Assembly: GCF_014905555.1 (NCBI RefSeq)
Contig: NZ_BNGS01000008.1
Location: 310,001 to 374,000, forward strand
Source: Streptomyces sp. Y2F8-2
Lineage (GTDB): Bacteria; Actinomycetota; Actinomycetes; Streptomycetales; Streptomycetaceae
DNA: 64,000 bases
Direction: 5' to 3'
Shown: positions 25,428-32,574 of the stretch, one piece after another
Position numbering within the stretch: position 1 is the stretch's first letter
Layout: each line of letters starts with the position of its first letter
Program-made: the position numbers and the translations under genes
Notes under the pieces: generated by a model
The model's database searches: none
What the model was told of the DNA's origin: nothing
The model's input: the letters and a program-made list of their open reading frames with translations, nothing else

Positions 25428-25514
25428 TGACGGCAACTTCTGCCAATGGTGACTTGACCAGCAGAAGCACCCGACGCCCTGACATCAACACCTGACATCA
25501 ACATCTGACATCAA
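25428..25514 (+). repeat. Arm-type repeats: one TGACGGCAA and three TGACATCAA iterons
   Basis: TGACGGCAA occurs at 25428. The 12-mer CTGACATCAACA then occurs three times (25479, 25492, 25505) at an exact 13-base period. The two motifs agree at 7 of 9 bases. The array lies about 105-190 bases before att copy 3 and is probably an integrase or excisionase array. Confidence 0.55.
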
Positions 25515-25620
25515 CAACCACATACACCGATGCACGATCACGGATGTGCGTTGGTCCGCGATGGTGGATCACCAGCGTGAAAATGCAGGTGCGCGGAAGC
25601 TGCGCGCAACGTGCACGCGC

Positions 25621-25664
25621 CTACGGATCAGAAGGTTGCAGGTTCGAATCCTGCCGAGTGCGCA
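25621..25664 (+). repeat. att copy 3 (duplicate tRNA-Arg 3' region)
   Basis: This is the third exact copy of 14301-14344, marking the distal end of the inserted DNA. The hairpin behind it (25671-25702) may be the original chromosomal terminator of tRNA-Arg displaced by the insertions. Confidence 0.92.
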
Positions 25665-25670
25665 TAGATC

Positions 25671-25702
25671 AGAAGCCCTCTGGGATCTTCCCGGGGGCTT
25701 CT
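25671..25702 (+). terminator. Hairpin after att copy 3
   Basis: The arms AGAAGCCC and GGGCTTCT plus an inner GGGA/TCCC lie directly after the repeat, in the position a tRNA terminator would hold. Confidence 0.65.
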
Positions 25703-25931
25703 GGCGTCAGCCGATGAGATCAGCGCGGTCGGAACCGGGTCTCGGCCGTCGGCGTCCGACTCGCCTCGCCCCCGATTCCTCGTCCGGCTCGCCGAGCCCG
25801 GGGTCGGACCGGTGGTGCGCCCGTCGCGTCTCGCGCGGTGTCCGGCGCACCACCGGCCGACTCCTCACCGGCTCACTCAGGGGCTGCGACGCCGACGGGC
25901 GTCGGATGTGTGGCCGGCTCTCGTGGGCCTG

Positions 25932-26432
25932 CTAGCAGAACTTGGCGATCGCTGCCGCCGCCCCTGCGTTGAAGCCCTTCTCGTAGTTGGGGTCCACTGC
26001 GGTGACGCCCTGCGGTGCCTGAGCCTTGCAGGTCGCCTTGGCGAGGTTGAAGCCGTCCTTGTAGCCCTTGGCGAACTGGTCCTGGGTCTGCTGCTCCTCC
26101 GCCTGCTTGACCGAGCCGCAGGAGAGCTTGGGTCCGCCCTCCTCCTGCAGGGTCACGGGCCCGCCCTGCTGCGAGACCGTGAGCGTGCCGGTGAGCCCAC
26201 CGTCGGCGGACGCCCTCATGAAGGCTGTGGTGGTTCCCTGGCTGATGCTGACGTCCGCTCCTGGTGTGAGTCCGGTCCCGATGACGTTGAACCGGTCGGG
26301 TTTCTGGGCGTCCTGTGTCACATGACACGTGGCCTTGGGCGTCGCTGCCTGGGCGGGCCCGGCCATGAGGGGCAGCGAGCCGAGTGCCAGTGAGGAGAGG
26401 GCGAGGGCTGCGAGACGAGAACGTGTGTTCAC
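25932..26432 (-). CDS. Small secreted protein of unknown function
   Basis: The 166-residue protein has a signal peptide (MNTRSRLAALALSSLALGS, then AQAA near residue 30). The mature N-terminal domain is beta-rich with two Cys (KATCHVT and KLSCGS). A second helical region, KGYKDGFNLAKATCK and YEKGFNAGAAAAIAKFC, resembles two copies of a Y-x-x-G-F-x-x-G repeat seen in other small exported actinobacterial proteins. GTG 26432 follows GGAAGG by 7 bases. It lies between att copy 3 and the eroded att-like sequence at 26880, so it may be old island cargo. Confidence 0.7.
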   Translation of the reverse strand: MNTRSRLAALALSSLALGSLPLMAGPAQAATPKATCHVTQDAQKPDRFNVIGTGLTPGADVSISQGTTTAFMRASADGGLTGTLTVSQQGGPVTLQEEGGPKLSCGSVKQAEEQQTQDQFAKGYKDGFNLAKATCKAQAPQGVTAVDPNYEKGFNAGAAAAIAKFC

Positions 26433-27090
26433 TGTTCTGCCTTCCCTTTGGGGCATACGGAACCACGTGCAGGTGTGGGAGGTTCGAACACACGGGGACG
26501 GGCGCGAATGAGTGCTGGGGTTCCACGCCCGAACAGCGCGGTCTCACCGTCCGGAGCCGTGAGGCCGGGAGGACTCCCGGACGGCTTCCTGCGCATGGAC
26601 TCCGTATCCGATGACGGCCGTACCCCACCAGTGGGTGCCGGCCTTTCGGTCCCGTCCATGCTCTCGCAGCCCCATCTCGCTGTCGACCCGAGTCGACACG
26701 CTGCGTAATCAAGCGATGCCTTGGCGTGTTCACGCTGGCGGCGCTACAGCCCGACCCGCGCGAACCGTGGCCTCCCCCCGGGAGCACCTCGTCGGCCCTC
26801 CCGCCCGCGCTCGGCGACCGAGGGTCGGCGGTCGCCGGCTCAGAGACATGACGGGCCAACAGCTCCCTGCGCTCAGCGGAAGGTTGCAGGGTCGGATGCA
26901 ACCGAGTGATTCCGTCGGCGCGCGCCGGAGCGGAGCAAGCGAGTCCCCGGGATGAGCGGGTACGCCCTGAGGATGTTGAGGAGCCCGGCATGCCGGGGTG
27001 TGCCGTCCGGCCGGGACGGCGGCCCAAGGGCGTGCGCCGTTGTGATCTCTCAGGGCGCGCTGTCAGTGGTGGCGCCTACTCTCGGCGGTG
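26433..27090. other. Gene-free interval with an eroded att-like sequence
   Basis: No convincing gene is seen in about 650 bases. Bases 26880-26908 resemble the tRNA-Arg 3' end (AGGTTGCAGG exact, then CCGAGTG with changes between), which may be a decayed att copy. Confidence 0.45.
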
Positions 27091-27957
27091 ATGACTCAGG
27101 TGTGGAGATGCGCGGGGCTGCGGTGGGGTGAGGGCGGCCCCGTGCTGGCGTGGGAAGGGGGGCGGCGCAGTGCGCTGGAGCGGGGGAAGCGGGTGGCCTT
27201 CGCGGTGGTCGCGGGGGGTGTGCGCCGGTGTGTGGGGGCACGGGGGCATGGGTGTGCGGCGCGGGCCGTGGTGGCCGGGCGGAGTACGGGCGGGCGGTGT
27301 GAGGAGTGCTCCCGCCTCGACCGGGCCCATTCCGTCGCCGCTGACACCTTCGCCGACGATCCGCGGCCGTACCGCGTCTATCTCGCCTGGTTCGGGCCCG
27401 GCATGGTCAAGGTCGGGATCACCGCGGCCGAGCGGGGCTCCGCGCGGTTGCTGGAGCAGGGTGCCGTCTGTTTCAGCTGGCTGGGGTGCGGGCCGCTGAT
27501 GGCGGCGCGGCGCGCGGAGGAGCTGCTGCGGGCCGCCCTCCGGGTGCCCGACCGGATCCCGTACGCCGACAAGCGGGCGGTGCGGGCCGCGTTGCCGCCG
27601 GCCGGGGAGCGGGTCACGGAGCTGGCGGAGGTGCACGCGCGGGCGGTGTCGCTCGGCGGCTGGCCGGAGTCGCTGGAGCGGGCGCCGTTCCTGGCCGTCG
27701 ACCACGGCGGGGTGTTCGGGCTGGAGGGGTTGCCCCGGATGGACGGTGTGGTGAGCGAGCTGGTGGCGGGTGCAGGAGTGAGCGGCGGTGTGCTGGCGGC
27801 CGCCGGGCCTGATCTTCATCTCGCCACCCGGCGCGGGGTCCTGGTGCTGGACACGCGGCTGATGACGGGGTGGGAGCTGACGGGCGCCGAGCGGGACGAG
27901 GTGACCGTGCCGGTGCGGGAGGTGGGGGAGGCGGGGGTGCAGGGCGGGCTGTTCTGA
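27091..27957 (+). CDS. DUF2797 family protein
   Basis: The 288-residue protein begins WRCAGLRWGEGGPVLAW, has a possible zinc site from CEECSRLDRA and the earlier Cys/His (HGCAARAV), and the central PYRVYLAWFGPGMVKVGITA stretch typical of DUF2797. That last part resembles a GIY-YIG-type fold. The role is unknown; members are widespread in actinobacteria and usually stand alone. The start is ATG 27091, with a GTG three bases earlier; no clear ribosome site precedes it, so the mRNA may be leaderless. Confidence 0.78.
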   Translation: MTQVWRCAGLRWGEGGPVLAWEGGRRSALERGKRVAFAVVAGGVRRCVGARGHGCAARAVVAGRSTGGRCEECSRLDRAHSVAADTFADDPRPYRVYLAWFGPGMVKVGITAAERGSARLLEQGAVCFSWLGCGPLMAARRAEELLRAALRVPDRIPYADKRAVRAALPPAGERVTELAEVHARAVSLGGWPESLERAPFLAVDHGGVFGLEGLPRMDGVVSELVAGAGVSGGVLAAAGPDLHLATRRGVLVLDTRLMTGWELTGAERDEVTVPVREVGEAGVQGGLF

Positions 27958-27989
27958 CAGCCGCTCCCTTGTCGGCCGACAGCCGGCCC

Positions 27990-28110
27990 CCGCTTGGCCC
28001 CCGCTTGGTCCCAGCTCGGATCCAGCTCGGGTCCAGCTCGGGTCCAGCTCGGGCCCTGCTCGGATCCCGGTTCGGATCCTGGGTCGGATCCCGTTTCGGA
28101 TCCCGTTCGG
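27990..28110. repeat. Degenerate tandem repeat of about 11 bases
   Basis: About ten units related to CCAGCTCGGGT and GGATCCCGTTC follow one another, including several GGATC words. It lies in the gap between the DUF2797 gene and the monooxygenase-like gene and ends just before the latter's leader. Confidence 0.7.
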
Positions 28111-28153
28111 AAAAGGGCTGGACGCCCGTGCCGCCGTGGCCGATCGTGGCGAC

Positions 28154-28510
28154 ATGAGCGATCACCGCATTGCGCCTGTCACCGCCCATGAACCCCCCTA
28201 CTACGCCGTCGTCTTCACCTCCGTGCGGACCGAGGACGCCGACGGGTACGGGGACACGGCCGAGCGGCTGGAGGAACTCGTCGAAGAGATCCCCGGGTTC
28301 CTCGGGATGGACCAGGCCCGGACGCCGGGCGGCCTGGGGATCACGGTCGGGTACTTCCGGGACCTGGCCGCCATCGAGGAGTGGCGGAGCGACCTGGAGC
28401 ACCGCGCCGCCCAGAAGCGCGGGCGCGCCCAGTGGTACGAGGCGTACACCGTGCACGTCGCCAAGGTCGAGCGGAGCCATACGTTCGAGCGGGTTCCGGC
28501 GCGTGAGTGA
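28154..28510 (+). CDS. Antibiotic biosynthesis monooxygenase (ABM) domain protein
   Basis: The 118-residue protein is a single ferredoxin-like ABM domain: YYAVVFTSVRTEDADGY, GFLGMDQAR, and the signature YFRDLAAIEEWRSDLEH near residues 70-87. Members are small dimers, some of which oxidise polyketides without a cofactor, while many have unknown roles. There is no biosynthetic cluster around it, so a housekeeping role is likely. The ATG gives the usual length. Confidence 0.85.
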   Translation: MSDHRIAPVTAHEPPYYAVVFTSVRTEDADGYGDTAERLEELVEEIPGFLGMDQARTPGGLGITVGYFRDLAAIEEWRSDLEHRAAQKRGRAQWYEAYTVHVAKVERSHTFERVPARE

Positions 28511-28664
28511 GCGGGACGGTCGCCGCCAGCCGTCGTGTGTCGGCGTCCTGACGCCGGGTCAACGGATCTGCCCAGGAGTTCCCTGAGAGGTGCCTGTGTG
28601 GTTCTCAGGAAAATCACAGATTCGTGAAAGGGCGCTCTCAGAGGACCCCGACAAGGTCTCCACC

Positions 28665-29405
28665 ATGACCACGACCTCGCCCCAGGGGCGCACCGAACTG
28701 CTGAGGCCGGACGGGAGCCCCGTCCGAGTGCTGGTGGTGGACGACGAGCTGTCGATCACCGAACTGCTGTCCATGGCCCTTCGTTATGAAGGCTGGCAGA
28801 TCCGCAGCGCGGGTGACGGACAGGGCGCGGTTCAGACCGCGCGCGAGTTCCGGCCCGACGCCGTCGTGCTCGACATGATGCTCCCGGACATGGACGGCCT
28901 GACCGTCCTCGGCCGGCTGCGGCGCGAACTGCCCGACGTGCCGGTGCTGTTCCTCACCGCCAAGGACGCCGTCGAGGACCGGATCGCGGGGCTCACGGCC
29001 GGCGGCGACGACTACGTCACCAAGCCGTTCAGCCTGGAAGAGGTCGTGGCCCGGCTGCGCGGGCTGATCCGGCGGTCCGGTGCCGCCGACCGCCGCTCCG
29101 ACTCGGTGCTGGTCGTCGGGGACCTCATGCTCGACGAGGACAGCCACGAGGTGTCCCGGGGCGGGGACAACATCCACCTCACCGCCACCGAGTTCGAGCT
29201 GCTGCGTTTCCTGATGCGCAACCCGCGGCGCGTGCTGAGCAAGGCGCAGATCCTCGACCGCGTGTGGTCGTACGACTTCGGTGGCCAGGCCAACGTCGTG
29301 GAGCTCTACATCTCGTACCTGCGCAGGAAGATCGACGCGGGCCGCGAGCCGATGATCCACACCCGGCGCGGCGCCGGCTACATGATCAAACCCGCGGCGT
29401 CATGA
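28665..29405 (+). CDS. OmpR-family response regulator
   Basis: The 246-residue protein has a receiver domain (VLVVDDELS, phospho-acceptor Asp in AVVLDMMLPDMDG, Lys in YVTKPF) and an OmpR-type winged helix (HLTATEFELLRFLMRNP, then VVELYISYLRRKID). It pairs with the histidine kinase that follows with an ATGA overlap. The upstream gap holds TTCTCAGG and CTCTCAGAGG, possibly binding sites for itself. It heads a four-gene operon with two glycosyltransferases, so it probably controls envelope glycosylation. Confidence 0.92.
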   Translation: MTTTSPQGRTELLRPDGSPVRVLVVDDELSITELLSMALRYEGWQIRSAGDGQGAVQTAREFRPDAVVLDMMLPDMDGLTVLGRLRRELPDVPVLFLTAKDAVEDRIAGLTAGGDDYVTKPFSLEEVVARLRGLIRRSGAADRRSDSVLVVGDLMLDEDSHEVSRGGDNIHLTATEFELLRFLMRNPRRVLSKAQILDRVWSYDFGGQANVVELYISYLRRKIDAGREPMIHTRRGAGYMIKPAAS

Positions 29406-31066
29406 GCACGCGACGACGGCCGCGTACGCAGAGGCGAGGACGACAGCCGCGCACGCTGCGGACGCGGCTCGTCGTCTCGGCGGTCAGTCTGATCGCCGTG
29501 GTGTGCGCCGTGATCGGCACCGTGACGACCATCGCGCTGGGGCAGCACCTGTACGGGGAGCTGGACGGGCAGGTGGCCGATGTCGGCAAGGGTGTCTCGG
29601 GTCCGCCCGGGGGGAGCCTGTCCGGCCTCGGCAACGGTCATCCGAGCGGCCCGGGCAGCCTGAACGGCGGTACGGCGGGGAACTCCTCCGGCACCGCGAC
29701 GACGCAGGACAGGTTGGACGACTTCATCACCAAGGGACCGGCGCAATCCGACACCGTGGCCGCCCAGACGGACTCCACCGGTGCCGTCACGAGGGCGGTC
29801 ATCAAGAAGGAGGTCTCCTCCAGCAGCTCCGGCTTCGAGCGGATGAAGGCCGTCGAGTTGTCCCCGGCGCAGGCCTCCGCGCTCGGCTCCGTCGCCCGTG
29901 ACGGCAAGGTGCACACCGTCACGCTCCCGGGGCTCGGGGACTACCGCGCCAAGTACGTCACCGGCGCGCACGGCAACTTCTACGTCGCCCTGCCCACCAG
30001 CGGCGTCACCAACACCATCGACACCCTCATCATCGTCGAGGTCAGCGTCACCGCCGCCGGCCTCGTCGCCGCCGGTATCGCCGGTTCCGTGCTCGTGGGG
30101 ATCGCCCTGCGGCCGTTGCGCAAGGTCGCCGCGACGGCCACCCGTGTCTCCGAACTCCCGCTGCACACCGGCGAGGTGACCCTCAACGAGCGGGTCCCGG
30201 AGTCCGAGACCGATCCGCACACCGAGGTCGGGCAGGTCGGGGCCGCCCTCAACCGCATGCTCGACCACGTCCACGGCGCCCTGCACGCGCGGCAGCAGAG
30301 CGAGATGCGGGTACGGCAGTTCGTCGCGGACGCCAGTCACGAGCTGCGCACGCCGCTGGCCTCCATCCGCGGGTACGCCGAGCTGACCAGACGGGGACGC
30401 GAGCAACAGGGCCCCGACACCCGGCACGCCCTCGGACGGATCGAGTCCGAGGCCGGGCGCATGACCCTCCTCGTCGAGGACCTGTTGCTGCTCGCCCGGC
30501 TCGACGCCGGCCGCCCGCTTCAGTTCGAGCAGACCGACCTCGTCCCGCTCGTCGTGGACACCATCAGCGACGCGCGCGCCGCGGGCCCCGACCACAACTG
30601 GCGGCTCGAACTGCCCGACGAGCCCGCGCTCGTGTCGGCGGATGCCGCGCGGCTGCAACAGGTGCTCGTCAACCTGCTCGCCAACGCCCGGACCCACACC
30701 CCACCCGGCACGACCGTCACCGCACGCGTGCAGCGGCGCGGACCGTGGCTGTGCGTGGACGTCCAGGACGACGGGCAGGGCGTCCCGCCCGATCTGCTGC
30801 CGCACGTCTTCGAGCGGTTCGCGCGCGGTGACTCCGCGCGCTCCCGGGCCACCGGCTCCACCGGGCTCGGGCTCGCCATCGTGCAGGCCGTGGCGACCGC
30901 GCACGGTGGCGCCGTCACCGTCGACAGCGTCCCCGGGCACACGGTGTTCACCGTGCACCTGCCGGCGCCGACCCCGCGCGTGCCCTCACCGGCCCCCGAA
31001 ACGGCCTGGCAACAGCACTCACAGGCACAGCACAGCGCCACCACACGGGTGCGACAGGGCGCTTGA
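29402..31066 (+). CDS. Sensor histidine kinase
   Basis: The 554-residue membrane kinase has a basic head, TM1 near residues 25-48, an extracellular sensor of about 150 residues with a Gly/Ser-rich stretch, TM2 near 205-230, HAMP, HisKA with FVADASHELRTPLASIRGY (the H-box), and HATPase with the N-box VLVNLLANARTHTP and G-boxes DDGQGVPPD and STGLGLAIV. All catalytic residues are present. It overlaps the response regulator by ATGA and so forms its partner. Confidence 0.93.
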   Translation: MSTRRRPRTQRRGRQPRTLRTRLVVSAVSLIAVVCAVIGTVTTIALGQHLYGELDGQVADVGKGVSGPPGGSLSGLGNGHPSGPGSLNGGTAGNSSGTATTQDRLDDFITKGPAQSDTVAAQTDSTGAVTRAVIKKEVSSSSSGFERMKAVELSPAQASALGSVARDGKVHTVTLPGLGDYRAKYVTGAHGNFYVALPTSGVTNTIDTLIIVEVSVTAAGLVAAGIAGSVLVGIALRPLRKVAATATRVSELPLHTGEVTLNERVPESETDPHTEVGQVGAALNRMLDHVHGALHARQQSEMRVRQFVADASHELRTPLASIRGYAELTRRGREQQGPDTRHALGRIESEAGRMTLLVEDLLLLARLDAGRPLQFEQTDLVPLVVDTISDARAAGPDHNWRLELPDEPALVSADAARLQQVLVNLLANARTHTPPGTTVTARVQRRGPWLCVDVQDDGQGVPPDLLPHVFERFARGDSARSRATGSTGLGLAIVQAVATAHGGAVTVDSVPGHTVFTVHLPAPTPRVPSPAPETAWQQHSQAQHSATTRVRQGA

Positions 31067-31098
31067 GAAGAGTCGGTTCCATGCGAACCGACTCTTCT
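31066..31098 (+). promoter_or_regulatory. Hairpin enclosing the start codon of the glycosyltransferase
   Basis: The 13-bp perfect arms AGAAGAGTCGGTT and AACCGACTCTTCT flank a 7-base loop CCATGCG. The loop contains ATG 31081, and the left arm begins at the last base of the kinase stop codon. It may make translation of the glycosyltransferase depend on ribosomes finishing the kinase. Confidence 0.65.
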
Positions 31099-32574
31099 CC
31101 CGGCACCCTGCCGGCGCGGGAGCACCTCCCGGCCGCAGGAGCCGGTACGCCTGTCCTGGACGTAGTGATCCCCGTCTACAACGAGGAGAAGGACCTCCAG
31201 CCATGTGTGCTCAGACTGCACGAACACCTCAAGCGCACGTTCCCGTACGCGTTCCGCATCACGATCGCGGACAACGCGTCCACGGACACCACCCCGCAGG
31301 TGGCGGCGCGGCTGGAGGAGCGGATCGGCGAGGTGAGGTCCTTCCGGCTGGAGCAGAAGGGTCGCGGCCGGGCGCTGCGGACCGTCTGGTCCGCCTCGGA
31401 CGCCCCGATCCTCGCCTACATGGACGTGGACCTGTCCACCGACCTCAACGCACTCCTCCCGCTGGTCGCGCCGCTGATCTCCGGTCACTCCGACCTGGCG
31501 ATCGGCTCCCGGCTCGCCCGCAGCTCCCGAGTGGTCCGCGGCCCGAAGCGCGAGTTCATCAGCCGCGCCTACAACCTCATCCTGCGCGGCTCGCTGCAGG
31601 CCCGGTTCTCCGACGCGCAGTGCGGCTTCAAGGCGATCCGCCGTGATGTGGCCCAGGTGCTGCTGCCGCTGGTGGAGGACACCGGCTGGTTCTTCGACAC
31701 CGAGATGCTGGTGCTCGCCGAGCGTGCGGGGCTGCGCATCCACGAGGTGCCGGTCGACTGGGTCGACGACCCGAACTCCACGGTGAACATCGTGAAGACC
31801 GCGACCGACGACCTCAAGGGCGTCTGGCGCATCGGCAAGGCGCTGGCCGGCGGTTCGCTGCCGCTGGACCGGCTGGCCCGGCCGTTCGGTGACGATCCGC
31901 GCGACCGCGACCTCAGAGACGTGCCGGGGGGCCTGGCCCGCCAGCTTGTCGGCTTCTGCGTGGTCGGCGGCCTGTCCACCCTGTTCTATCTGCTGCTCTA
32001 CAGCGTCTTCCGGCAGTTCTCGGGCTCGCAGATCGCCAACGCGCTCGCCCTGCTGGTCTCGGCGATCGCCAACACGGCGGCCAACCGCCGGCTCACCTTC
32101 GGCGTCCGTGGCAGGGGCGGCGCCGTCCGCCATCAGGCGCAGGGCCTGGTGGTCTTCGGCATCGGCCTCGCCCTGACCAGCGGCTCCCTCGCCGCCCTGA
32201 ACGCGGCGACTCGCAACCCGGCGCACTCCACCGAGCTGGCGGTGCTGATCGCCGCCAACCTCGCGGCGACCGTGCTGCGGTTCCTGCTCTTCCGGGCCTG
32301 GGTGTTCCCGGACCGCCGCTTCGACACCCCGACACCCCAGGCCGAGGTGCCCCACCGGCGTCACACCCCCGGGACGCCCGTGTACCAGCCGCTTCCGCCG
32401 CTGCCCCAGCGCCACGCGGCGCCGCAGTCCTCGTACGGCACCGAGTACGACACCCAGTACGACACCACCCCCTTCCGCGCCGGTGCCGACGCGGACCGCA
32501 CCCCCTGGAGGGACGCCACCGTGCCGCTGCAGCCGGTGCGCCCGCAGGACACCGACCCGAGGGACCTCCGATGA
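31081..32574 (+). CDS. GT2 glycosyltransferase fused to GtrA-like membrane domain
   Basis: The 497-residue protein (ATG 31081; a TTG at 31063 overlapping the kinase stop is the alternative) has a dolichyl-phosphate-mannose-synthase-type GT2 domain. LDVVIPVYNEEKDL is at the N terminus, the DXD-like DVDLSTD is near 125, and QCGFKAIRRD and the acceptor-site FFDTEMLVLAERAG follow. After residue 280 a GtrA-like domain with four membrane helices begins (LVGFCVVGGLSTLFYLLLY). It likely loads a sugar on polyprenyl phosphate and helps flip it. The next gene uses such donors. Confidence 0.88.
   Translation: MRTDSSPGTLPAREHLPAAGAGTPVLDVVIPVYNEEKDLQPCVLRLHEHLKRTFPYAFRITIADNASTDTTPQVAARLEERIGEVRSFRLEQKGRGRALRTVWSASDAPILAYMDVDLSTDLNALLPLVAPLISGHSDLAIGSRLARSSRVVRGPKREFISRAYNLILRGSLQARFSDAQCGFKAIRRDVAQVLLPLVEDTGWFFDTEMLVLAERAGLRIHEVPVDWVDDPNSTVNIVKTATDDLKGVWRIGKALAGGSLPLDRLARPFGDDPRDRDLRDVPGGLARQLVGFCVVGGLSTLFYLLLYSVFRQFSGSQIANALALLVSAIANTAANRRLTFGVRGRGGAVRHQAQGLVVFGIGLALTSGSLAALNAATRNPAHSTELAVLIAANLAATVLRFLLFRAWVFPDRRFDTPTPQAEVPHRRHTPGTPVYQPLPPLPQRHAAPQSSYGTEYDTQYDTTPFRAGADADRTPWRDATVPLQPVRPQDTDPRDLR

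Larger units (their letters stand above)
23754..25664. mobile_element. Small island B between att copies 2 and 3
   Basis: A segment of 1.9 kb between two exact tRNA-Arg 3' repeats holds one secreted-protein gene and no integrase. Its left flank (hairpin with loop AGTGAT, then a T-run and GGACGGCAG) resembles the left flank of island A at 14353-14403. This suggests repeated insertion at, or deletion between, related att sites. Confidence 0.65.

Noticed and set aside
25479..25516. Possible CRISPR-like array (three 12-base repeats)
   Set aside because: The repeats are contiguous with one-base gaps and no spacers, so this is an iteron array and not CRISPR. I see no CRISPR array in the window.
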